DNA of 5,408 nucleotides from the NCBI GenBank assembly GCA_030145265.1, contig JAQYWA010000162.1:1-5408 (forward strand), written 5' to 3'. The position numbers and the translations under genes were made by a program. The notes beneath the pieces are model-generated. The model was not told where the DNA came from and ran no database searches. It saw nothing but the letters and a program-made list of their open reading frames with translations. The first letter of the stretch is position 1. Every line of letters starts with the position of its first letter. This stretch comes from Desulfuromonas sp. GTDB taxonomy: Bacteria; Desulfobacterota; Desulfuromonadia; Desulfuromonadales; Trichloromonadaceae. Below, in pieces: positions 1-5,408 of the stretch.

Positions 1-1893
1 TTCGCCGTCATTATTCTCAGCTTTGTCATCGGTTATGCCATGCTGACCTCACCCGGCGACAGCCGGGACGGGCAGCAACAGGGCGTTGCCGTTACCGTCA
101 ACGATCTTGACGTCGGGTTTGCCGAGTACGAAACCGTCTACAGCAATCTCTACCGGCTGTACCAGAACGTCTACCGCGAGCAGTTCAACCCGGCCCTCGA
201 AAAACAGCTGGGGCTGCGGCAGCAGGCCCTGGACACGGTGATCGAACAGGCGCTTCTATTTCTGGAGAGCCACCGACTCGGCACCCAGGTGAGCCGCCAG
301 GAGCTGGTCGATTCGATCGCCCAGATCCCCGCCTTTCAAGACAACGGCGCATTCAGCAAAGAGCGCTATCTGCAGGTGCTGAGCTACCAGCGGATGACCA
401 CCGAGGACTTCGAAACCAGTCAGGAGCAGCAACTGCTCGCGGAAAAGGTACGGAACGCCATCCGTGGCCAGATCGAAGTCAATGACGAAGACATCGTCGA
501 AGAATACCGGCGCCAGAACGAGAAAGTCAACCTTGCATTTGTGCGCCTGTCGCCGGCCCTGTTCGAGACCCGGATAACGGTCGACGAAGAATCTTTGGCT
601 ACCTTTTTCGAAACCAACCAGGAAAGCTTCCGGCTCCCCGAGACGGTGGCCCTGCGCTACCTCCTCTTCGAACCGGGCCGCTACGCCAAGGACGTCACCT
701 ACACCGAGGAAGACCTCGAAAAGTATTACCGTCGCCATCTCGACAAATTCGACATTCCCGAGCAGGTCAAAGCGGCCCACATCCTGATCAAGGTTCCGCT
801 TGACGCCGACCAGGAAACCAAGGACCGCAAGCGTCAACTGGCCGACAAGGTCCTCGAGGAAGTTCGCTCCGGCAATGATTTTGCCGCCCTGGTCCGCAAA
901 TATTCGGACGACCAGGGAACCATCGCCCAGGATGGCGACCTCGGCTTCTTCAGCCGCGGCATCATGGTCGCCGACTTCGAAAAAGCCGCCTTCGCCATGA
1001 AGCCTGGGGAGATCAGCGACATCATCACCACTCCCTTCGGCTATCACATCATCCGCTGCGACGTCTACGTCGAACCGGGGATCAAGCCGATGGCCGACGT
1101 TCTCGACGAGGTCAAGACCGAAGTGGTTGCCGACAAGAGCCGCCAGTTGGCGTTTGAAAAAGCCATGGACGCCTTCAACATCAACCGCAAGACTGGCGAG
1201 CTCGACAGCGCCGCCAAGGCCAACGATCTGGGTATCAAGGAAACCAACTTCTTCGAGCGCGATGTCCCGATCGACGGGCTCGGCGAAGTCCCTGAAATCT
1301 CAAGCGCGGCCTTTACCCTCGGCACCGGCGAACTGGCCCGTCCGGTCAACCTCCCTGAAGGGGTGGTGCTGTTCGCCATCAAGGAACGCCGCGCCAGCCG
1401 TCTCCCCGAACTGACCGAGGTTCGCGCCGAGGTAGAGCAGGCTTACCGCCTGCAGCATACCGAGGATATGGCCCGTCAAACCGCCGAAGAACTGCTCGCC
1501 GCCATTGGCAAGGGCGAACCGCTGGCGACCCAAGCCAAGGCCCAGCGCCTGACCGTCGAGGAAACCGGGCTGTTCACCCGCGCCTACGGCAATTTCCTCC
1601 CCCGCCTCGGCAACCTGGAAAAACTGGCCGAAGCCGCATTTGAGCTGACGGCTGAGAAACCGGCGGCACCGGAAGTCTACGAGATCGACGGCAAATTCAT
1701 CGTCGCCACCCTTAAAGAACGCCAGGAAGCCGACCTTGCCGACCTCGACGACGCCCAGCGGGACAACCTGAAAACTTCGGTCCTTACCCGCAAAAGAGAC
1801 CAGGTTTACAAGGAAAAAATGGAAGCCCTCAGGGCTCAGGCAACGATTGTCGTTTCACCCACCATTCAGACTTCGATCGATAAGGAAAAATAA
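1..1893 (+). CDS. ppiD: PpiD/SurA-type periplasmic peptidyl-prolyl cis-trans isomerase, membrane anchored (5' end cut by window)
   Basis: The reading frame is open from base 1. The first codons give [12 protein letters not shown], the end of a hydrophobic N-terminal anchor, so the true start lies before the window and the ATG at 40 is internal. About 630 residues are visible, close to the roughly 620 of E. coli PpiD. After the anchor comes a SurA/PpiD-type helical chaperone region (about residues 20-250, with the [20 protein letters not shown] style typical of SurA_N). A single parvulin rotamase domain follows at about 255-355: AHILIK with His260, then GDLGFFSRG, then GYHII with His349. The rest is a long helical C-terminal region ending in charged residues. 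By family knowledge, such proteins sit in the inner membrane facing the periplasm and assist folding of exported and outer-membrane proteins. purC begins five bases after its stop, suggesting one transcript. Foldase identity is firm; the exact name ppiD is by architecture. Confidence 0.9.
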   Translation, partial: FAVIILSFVIGYAMLTSPGDSRDGQQQGVAVTVNDLDVGFAEYETVYSNLYRLYQNVYREQFNPALEKQLGLRQQALDTVIEQALLFLESHRLGTQVSRQELVDSIAQIPAFQDNGAFSKERYLQVLSYQRMTTEDFETSQEQQLLAEKVRNAIRGQIEVNDEDIVEEYRRQNEKVNLAFVRLSPALFETRITVDEESLATFFETNQESFRLPETVALRYLLFEPGRYAKDVTYTEEDLEKYYRRHLDKFDIPEQVKAAHILIKVPLDADQETKDRKRQLADKVLEEVRSGNDFAALVRKYSDDQGTIAQDGDLGFFSRGIMVADFEKAAFAMKPGEISDIITTPFGYHIIRCDVYVEPGIKPMADVLDEVKTEVVADKSRQLAFEKAMDAFNINRKTGELDSAAKANDLGIKETNFFERDVPIDGLGEVPEISSAAFTLGTGELARPVNLPEGVVLFAIKERRASRLPELTEVRAEVEQAYRLQHTEDMARQTAEELLAAIGKGEPLATQAKAQRLTVEETGLFTRAYGNFLPRLGNLEKLAEAAFELTAEKPAAPEVYEIDGKFIVATLKERQEADLADLDDAQRDNLKTSVLTRKRDQVYKEKMEALRAQATIVVSPTIQTSIDKEK

Positions 1894-1898
1894 CGGCC

Positions 1899-2789
1899 AT
1901 GCAAGCGACTCTGACTCAGACCATTTTTGAAGATCTCAAGCTGATCAACCAAGGTAAAGTCCGTGACATCTACGACCTCGGCGAATACCTGCTGCTGGTC
2001 ACCACCGACCGCATCTCGGCCTTCGACGTCATCATGAACGAAGGAATCCCCAACAAGGGATTCGTGCTGACCCAGATCTCCAAGTTCTGGTTCGAGCAGA
2101 TGTCCGACATCATTCCGAACCACATCGTCGCCACCGAGGTCAGTGACTTTCCGGCCATCACCCACAAGTACCGCGACCAGCTCGAAGGGCGCAGCATGCT
2201 GGTCAAGAAGGCCAAGCCGCTCCCCGTCGAATGCATCGTCCGCGGCTACGTCTCCGGTTCGGGCTGGAAGGAATACAAAGAGCAGGGGAGCATCTGCGGC
2301 ATCCCCCTCCCGGCCGGCATGGTCGAAAGCCAGAAACTTCCCGAGCCGATCTTCACCCCGTCGACCAAGGCGGAACTCGGCGAGCACGACGAAAACATCC
2401 CCTTCTCCAAGGTGGTGGAACTGGTCGGGCAGGAAGTGGCCGACAAGATCAGCAGCACCACCCTGGCGATCTACAACCGGGCCCGCGACCTGGCCGACAC
2501 CAAGGGAATCATCATTGCCGACACCAAGTTCGAGTTCGGCATCTTCGATGACCAGGTGATCTGGATCGACGAAGCCCTGACCCCCGACTCGTCGCGCTTC
2601 TGGCCGAAAGACCTGTATCAGCAGGGCGGTCCGCAGCCGAGCTTTGACAAGCAGTTCCTGCGCGACTACCTGGAAACCCTCGACTGGGGCAAGCAGGCTC
2701 CCGCCCCGCCGCTGCCGGAAGAGATCGTCCGCAAAACCGGCGAAAAATATATTGAAGCCATGTTTAAGATCACCGGCATGAAGCCCTGA
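1899..2789 (+). CDS. purC: Phosphoribosylaminoimidazole-succinocarboxamide synthase (SAICAR synthetase), long form
   Basis: This cytosolic enzyme of de novo purine synthesis joins CAIR and L-aspartate, with ATP, to make SAICAR. The 296 residues match the long (yeast ADE1-like) form rather than the roughly 237-residue E. coli form. Visible family motifs are [10 protein letters not shown] with the following [10 protein letters not shown] (residues 19-43), the signature [16 protein letters not shown] (111-126), [16 protein letters not shown] (152-167), the second signature [10 protein letters not shown] (205-214) and [12 protein letters not shown] (224-235). The sequence is complete with no missing motif. 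The start at 1899 is supported by alignment of the N-terminal motif and by AAGGA at 1882-1886, which lies inside the upstream foldase gene with a rather long spacing of 12 bases. The gap to the foldase stop is only five bases, so translation may be coupled. A terminator follows 21 bases after the stop. No purine riboswitch or operator is visible because the gene has no leader of its own. Confidence 0.97.
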   Translation: MQATLTQTIFEDLKLINQGKVRDIYDLGEYLLLVTTDRISAFDVIMNEGIPNKGFVLTQISKFWFEQMSDIIPNHIVATEVSDFPAITHKYRDQLEGRSMLVKKAKPLPVECIVRGYVSGSGWKEYKEQGSICGIPLPAGMVESQKLPEPIFTPSTKAELGEHDENIPFSKVVELVGQEVADKISSTTLAIYNRARDLADTKGIIIADTKFEFGIFDDQVIWIDEALTPDSSRFWPKDLYQQGGPQPSFDKQFLRDYLETLDWGKQAPAPPLPEEIVRKTGEKYIEAMFKITGMKP

Positions 2790-2795
2790 GGCTTC
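2780..2795 (+). repeat. Small inverted repeat with the purC stop codon in its loop
   Basis: GAAGCC (2780-2785) and GGCTTC (2790-2795) are perfect 6-base arms around the loop CTGA, which contains the purC TGA. No T-run follows, so this is not a terminator. It could be a minor 3'-end stabilising hairpin or chance. Confidence 0.4.
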
Positions 2796-2810
2796 TCACA
2801 GAATAACCAA

Positions 2811-2841
2811 GGCCGGAGTCATACTCCGGCCTTTTTTCTTT
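2811..2841 (+). terminator. Intrinsic terminator after purC
   Basis: A perfect 9-base-pair GC-rich stem, GGCCGGAGT (2811-2819) with ACTCCGGCC (2823-2831), closes a three-base CAT loop and is followed at once by TTTTTTCTTT. Two A residues before the stem can pair with the start of the T-run. This is a textbook rho-independent terminator for plus-strand transcription. It separates the foldase-purC unit from the lipoprotein gene, which therefore probably needs its own promoter. The other side has too few A residues for it to work well on the minus strand. Confidence 0.93.
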
Positions 2842-2872
2842 GCCGACCACTCCCGGCAACGACAGACTCCCT

Positions 2873-2879
2873 GAGGAAA
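2873..2879 (+). promoter_or_regulatory. Ribosome binding site of the TPR lipoprotein gene
   Basis: GAGGAAA, with the AGGA core at 2874-2877, lies nine bases before the ATG at 2887. It supports that start, which also gives a proper lipoprotein signal peptide. In the 45 bases between the terminator and this ATG I see no convincing -35/-10 pair, so the promoter is not assigned. Confidence 0.7.
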
Positions 2880-2886
2880 CATTGGC

Positions 2887-3552
2887 ATGAAACGAATTCA
2901 CGCTCTTTTGCTGATCCTCTTCCTATCCCTGCTGCCGGGCTGCAGCGCCCTGCTCCCCGACCCCCTGACCGCTGAACAACACCTGGCCCAGGCCGAAACC
3001 TTCAAGGCCAAGAAGGACTACGCCGCCGCCGCCAACTCCCTGGCGAAAGCGATCCGCAAGCGGCCCGCCGACGGCAGCCTGTACCTGCAACAGAGCGAAT
3101 TGCTTGAAGTCGCAGAACGCCCTAAACCGGCCCGAAAGACCTATCGCAAGGGGCTCAAAACGATACCTGCAGGCGATCCCTCCAGGCCGGAATTGAGCTA
3201 CCGCCTGCTGCAGCTGCTGACCCTCAAACTGTCAGCGCCGGCAGAGGCTGAGCCTCTGCTGCCCGTCCTCCCGGCCGGCTCGGTCAAGCATATCGATGCC
3301 AAGGGCTGCCTGGCTTACAGCAGGGGCCGGCATCAAGAGGCCCTTCGGCTCTTCGATCAGGCCCGGGAGCAGGCAACGGACCAGGACCTGAGCGCCCGAA
3401 TCCTTTACCACACCGCCCTGACCTATCATCAACTCGGCGACGACGACAGCGCCATGCTGGCCCTGTTTCACGCCATCAACAAGGCCCAGAGTCTCGGCGT
3501 CAGCAAAAACATCGAATATTTCTTCAACGACCTCAAGGGGCTAAACCCCTAA
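2887..3552 (+). CDS. TPR-containing lipoprotein, function unknown
   Basis: The 221-residue product begins with a lipoprotein signal peptide: MKR, a hydrophobic stretch at residues 5-16, and the lipobox LPGC, with Cys19 as the expected lipidated residue. Ser, not Asp, follows the Cys, so by the usual +2 rule it would be sent to the outer membrane. The mature part is helical and TPR-like. One repeat lies around residues 29-60 (a run of alternating Ala-rich helices with AKKDYAAAANSLAKAI), another around 63-93, and two more around 135-165 (YSRGRHQEALRLFDQA) and 170-203 (LYHTALTYHQLGDDDSAMLA). Such proteins usually act as scaffolds in envelope complexes; nothing here names the partner. The start is supported by the ribosome binding site and the signal peptide. 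The remnant permease reading frame starts about 16 bases after the stop, so the two probably once formed an operon. The stop codon begins at the foot of a small hairpin. Confidence 0.85.
   Translation: MKRIHALLLILFLSLLPGCSALLPDPLTAEQHLAQAETFKAKKDYAAAANSLAKAIRKRPADGSLYLQQSELLEVAERPKPARKTYRKGLKTIPAGDPSRPELSYRLLQLLTLKLSAPAEAEPLLPVLPAGSVKHIDAKGCLAYSRGRHQEALRLFDQAREQATDQDLSARILYHTALTYHQLGDDDSAMLALFHAINKAQSLGVSKNIEYFFNDLKGLNP
3536..3550 (+). repeat. Short hairpin reaching the lipoprotein gene stop codon
   Basis: AGGGG (3536-3540) and CCCCT (3546-3550) form a perfect 5-base stem with loop CTAAA. The last base of the stem is the first base of the TAA stop. No T-run follows, so termination is unlikely. 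It sits just before the former permease start region and may be chance. Confidence 0.35.
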
Positions 3553-3568
3553 TCGCACGGATACCGCC

Positions 3569-3943
3569 ATACTCGAAAAACTATTCCAGCTGCACCGTCA
3601 CGGCACCACGGTCCGCACCGAAATCGTCGCCGGACTGACCACCTTTCTGACCGGCGCCTACATCATATTCGTGCATCCGGCGATTCTCTCCCAGGCCGGA
3701 ATAGACAAAGGCGCACTGACCACCGTAACCTGCCTGGTTGCCGCCATGGCGACCCTGCTGATCGCCCTGTGGGCCAATGCGCCACTGATGATGGCACCGG
3801 GCATGGGACTCAACGCCTTTTCCACCTACACGCTGGGACTCGGCCAGGGAGTGCCTTGGCCGACCGCCCTCGGCAAATTCCGCCAGTGTGATCCGTTTCT
3901 GATCGCGGCCGGTGCCTTCTCACTGGTCAGTCTGATGCTGTAA
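3569..3943 (+). pseudogene. Remnant of an AzgA-type NCS2 purine (guanine/hypoxanthine/adenine) permease with large internal deletion
   Basis: Translating from 3569 gives 124 residues that open as AzgA-family permeases do: LEKLFQLHRHGTTVRTEIVAG, then LTTFLTGAYIIFVHPAIL (first membrane segment), a second segment around LVAAMATLLIALWANAP, and the family motif APGMGLNAF. By family knowledge these are about 430-residue, multi-spanning importers of purine bases. Here the N-terminal part ends at TALG (about 3872). It continues directly into KFRQCDPFLIAAGAFSLVSLML and a stop, which resembles the family's last cytoplasmic loop and final membrane helix. About 300 residues are therefore missing in frame. 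The expected start ATG reads ATA (3569-3571), no ATG, GTG or TTG lies between the upstream in-frame stop (3542-3544) and it, and no good Shine-Dalgarno is present. The first usable in-frame codon is GTG at 3671, after the first membrane segment. The familiar VNP after that segment is VHP here. A functional permease is very unlikely. Confidence 0.8.
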
Positions 3944-3986
3944 TTCTCAGGTTCGCCCCTACAGAACAGCCCATCGCACGCTAAAA

Positions 3987-5147
3987 TTAGGACAACCGCC
4001 CCTTGAAATCGGCATAGCCGAACTGGCGGACCAGTTCGACGGCGCCATCCTTGCGGGCATAGTAGATCGACGGCAACTTCACGCCGTTGAAGGTGTTGGT
4101 CTTAACCATGGAATAGATGGCCATGTCGAGAAAGATCAGGCGGTCTCCATACTCCAGAGGCTGGTCGAAGGAATAGCGGCCGAGGATGTCGCCGGCGAGG
4201 CAGGAAAGACCGCCGAGCTGGTAGGTATGTGCTTTTTCTCCCGGCTCACCGGCGCCGATGATCTCAGGGCGATAAGGCATTTCCAGCACATCGGGCATGT
4301 GGCAGGTCGCCGAGGTGTCGAGGATGGCATTGGCGACGCCGTGATTGCTGGTGATATCGAGCACCGATGCAACCAGCACCCCGGCGTTGAGCGCCACCGC
4401 CTCCCCCGGTTCAAGGTAGACGGTCAAGTGCGGATAACGCCCCTTGAAACCGTTGATAAGCCGAACCAGGCGATCGACGTCGTAGTCCTTGCGGGTGATG
4501 TGGTGGCCGCCACCGAAATTGACCCAGCTCATCTGCGGCAGAAACTGGCCAAATTTATCCTCGAATACCGCCAGGGTTCGTTCCAGAGCGTCGGAATTCT
4601 TCTGACAGAGGGTGTGGAAGTGCAGGCCGCTGATTCCCGCCAGCGCTTCCTCGGTAAATTCGGCGCGTACGATCCCCAACCGCGACCCGGCAGCGCAGGG
4701 ATCGTAGATCTCCACCTCGGTTTCCCGGTGTTCGGGGTTGCAGCGCAGACCGAACTCGAGGCCGGGGTTGATTTCCTGAGCCAATTTACCGAAACGCCGC
4801 CACTGGGAGATTGAGTTAAACACCAGGTGGTCGCAGACGGCAGCCGTCTCGCGGATGTCCTCTTCACTGAATCCGGCGGCAAAGGCATGCACCTCGCCGG
4901 GAAAGCATTCCCTCCCGAGCATCGCCTCATGGGGGCCGCTGGCGCAGGTTCCCTTGAGGGTGCGGCTGAGCAGGGGAAAGCTGTGAAACATGGAAAAGCT
5001 TTTCATGGCCAGCAGGATGCGGGCGCCAGTGCGGTCCATAACCGTCTGCAAAATGGCCAGGTTGTGCTCCAGGGCTTCTTCAAAGACCACGAAGCCCGGG
5101 GTTTTGACGCCGCCCAGATCCGTCTTCAATGCGCATTGCTCATCCAT
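3987..5147 (-). CDS. nspC: Carboxynorspermidine/carboxyspermidine decarboxylase
   Basis: This is a PLP-dependent fold-III (alanine racemase-like) decarboxylase of 386 residues, the usual length. It removes CO2 from carboxynorspermidine or carboxyspermidine to give norspermidine or spermidine in the cytosol. The PLP lysine is Lys49 in LLAMKSFSMF. Further landmarks are GLHFHTLC (174-181), NFGGGHH (210-216, phosphate-binding glycines), EPGEA (246-250, typical of this family), LGGLSCLAGD (311-320, with the catalytic Cys and Asp expected from the family) and YSMVKTNTFNG (345-355). The start at 5147 is chosen because AGGTGAG precedes it. A longer frame from 5201 would begin inside a hairpin and add 18 residues with no family match. 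The upstream minus-strand gene encodes the partner synthase. Only 43 bases separate its stop from that of the convergent permease remnant. Whether the in vivo product is spermidine or norspermidine cannot be read from the sequence. Confidence 0.95.
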   Translation of the reverse strand: MDEQCALKTDLGGVKTPGFVVFEEALEHNLAILQTVMDRTGARILLAMKSFSMFHSFPLLSRTLKGTCASGPHEAMLGRECFPGEVHAFAAGFSEEDIRETAAVCDHLVFNSISQWRRFGKLAQEINPGLEFGLRCNPEHRETEVEIYDPCAAGSRLGIVRAEFTEEALAGISGLHFHTLCQKNSDALERTLAVFEDKFGQFLPQMSWVNFGGGHHITRKDYDVDRLVRLINGFKGRYPHLTVYLEPGEAVALNAGVLVASVLDITSNHGVANAILDTSATCHMPDVLEMPYRPEIIGAGEPGEKAHTYQLGGLSCLAGDILGRYSFDQPLEYGDRLIFLDMAIYSMVKTNTFNGVKLPSIYYARKDGAVELVRQFGYADFKGRLS

Positions 5148-5151
5148 AGTG

Positions 5152-5158
5152 CTCACCT
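5152..5158 (-). promoter_or_regulatory. Ribosome binding site that fixes the nspC start
   Basis: On the minus strand AGGTGAG lies four bases before the ATG at 5147 (six bases counted from the AGGTG core). The in-frame GTG at 5156-5154 is part of this site and is therefore unlikely to be the start. It favours the 386-residue product. Confidence 0.7.
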
Positions 5159-5162
5159 GTCC

Positions 5163-5177
5163 GGCAGACCCCCTGCC
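5163..5177 (-). repeat. Hairpin just upstream of the nspC ribosome binding site
   Basis: On the minus strand GGCAG and CTGCC form a 5-base stem around GGGGT. It lies between the larger hairpin and the nspC Shine-Dalgarno. It is short and has no T-run. It could affect translation initiation or be chance. Confidence 0.35.
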
Positions 5178-5187
5178 TGAACGAAGA

Positions 5188-5213
5188 AACCCGAAGCCCA
5201 AAGGCTTCGGGTT
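5188..5213 (-). terminator. Strong hairpin between the synthase gene and nspC, possible terminator or attenuator
   Basis: The arms AACCCGAAGCC (5188-5198) and GGCTTCGGGTT (5203-5213) pair perfectly over 11 bases with a four-base loop. Read on the minus strand, the stem starts 24 bases after the synthase stop codon and runs into TTTCTTCGTT, a short and imperfect T-rich tail. It could be an intrinsic terminator of the synthase gene, a partial terminator that lowers nspC expression, or an RNA-stabilising or processing site. The stem is certain; its action is inferred. Confidence 0.65.
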
Positions 5214-5237
5214 GTTTGATCCCAGAGAAGGGCCGAC

Positions 5238-5408
5238 TCAGAAACCCTCGATGAAAACCTCTTTCCATGGCAGCCCGTACTGATTCAGGTCATCCATGAA
5301 AGGATCGGGATCGAGCTGCTCGATGTTGAAGACCCCCTGGCCCTGCCACTTGCCGGTCAGCATCATTTTAGCGCCGATCATCGCCGGCACCCCGGTGGTA
5401 TAGGAAAT
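5238..5408 (-). CDS. Carboxynorspermidine/carboxyspermidine synthase, saccharopine dehydrogenase-like (C-terminal end only)
   Basis: Only the last 56 codons are in the window; the gene runs on past base 5408. The visible protein begins ISYTTGVPAMIGAKMM and continues through GVFNIEQLDPDPFMDDL and QYGLPWKEVFIEGF to a TGA stop. The TTGVPAMIGAKM segment and the NIEQLDPDPF...YGLPW ending are characteristic of bacterial saccharopine-dehydrogenase-family enzymes of the carboxyspermidine pathway. They use NADPH to join L-aspartate-4-semialdehyde with a diamine (putrescine or diaminopropane). The identity is strengthened by the next gene on the same strand, nspC, whose enzyme decarboxylates the product. 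The cofactor-binding N-terminus cannot be checked here. Confidence 0.88.
   Translation of the reverse strand: MSYTTGVPAMIGAKMMLTGKWQGQGVFNIEQLDPDPFMDDLNQYGLPWKEVFIEGF

Noticed and set aside
40..42. ATG at 40 as the start of the foldase
   Set aside because: The frame is open to base 1 and the codons before it encode a membrane anchor expected in PpiD-like proteins, so the start is upstream of the window.
256..1047. Long minus-strand open frame of 263 codons opposite the foldase gene
   Set aside because: It lies wholly antisense to a clear foldase gene, and its product shows no recognisable domain. Such shadows are common in GC-rich coding DNA.
1866..2387. Minus-strand open frame of 173 codons opposite purC
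   Set aside because: It is a shadow of purC, whose signatures cover this stretch on the plus strand.
2842..2872. Possible promoter for the lipoprotein gene, including TTGCCG at 2840-2845 and the inverted pair TTGCCG/CGGCAA
   Set aside because: No matching -10 box at a suitable distance is visible, and the inverted pair is too short to call an operator.
4227..4814. Plus-strand open frame of 195 codons opposite nspC
   Set aside because: It mirrors a well-supported nspC reading frame with all family motifs, and it has no domain of its own.
5148..5201. 18-residue N-terminal extension of nspC from the ATG at 5201
   Set aside because: The added codons are the spacer hairpins and the Shine-Dalgarno itself, and the resulting residues do not look like the family N-terminus.

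Overview
The window is a GC-rich (about 60%), densely coding bacterial chromosome segment. It looks like ordinary housekeeping and metabolic DNA rather than a mobile or defence region. The mix of genes suggests a Gram-negative anaerobe of the Desulfuromonadales/Geobacter type (former Deltaproteobacteria): a PpiD-like membrane-anchored foldase, a long-form PurC of 296 residues, an outer-membrane-type TPR lipoprotein, an AzgA-type purine permease, and the carboxyspermidine route to polyamines. That assignment is inferred from gene content and protein style, not from a marker gene.

Left part, plus strand (1-2841). The window opens inside a PpiD/SurA-type peptidyl-prolyl isomerase whose N-terminal anchor is cut by the window edge. 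Five bases after its stop codon comes purC (SAICAR synthetase), whose Shine-Dalgarno sequence lies in the last codons of the foldase gene. The pair is probably co-transcribed and ends at a clear intrinsic terminator (2811-2841).

Middle part, plus strand (2842-3986). A small TPR lipoprotein gene is followed 16 bases later by the remnant of an AzgA/NCS2 purine permease. The remnant keeps the family's N-terminal region and what looks like its last membrane segment. It lacks roughly 300 internal residues, and the expected start ATG reads ATA. It is the most unusual object in the window.

Right part, minus strand (3987-5408). The carboxyspermidine (norspermidine) pathway lies here: the C-terminal end of the saccharopine-dehydrogenase-like carboxynorspermidine/carboxyspermidine synthase, a 90-base spacer with two hairpins, then nspC, the PLP-dependent decarboxylase. 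Together these two enzymes condense aspartate semialdehyde with a diamine and decarboxylate the product to give spermidine or norspermidine.

No tRNA, rRNA, CRISPR array, insertion sequence or phage gene was seen. I found no convincing candidate for an undescribed system. The points worth a second look are the internally deleted permease, the hairpins between the two polyamine genes, and the small hairpins sitting on stop codons.
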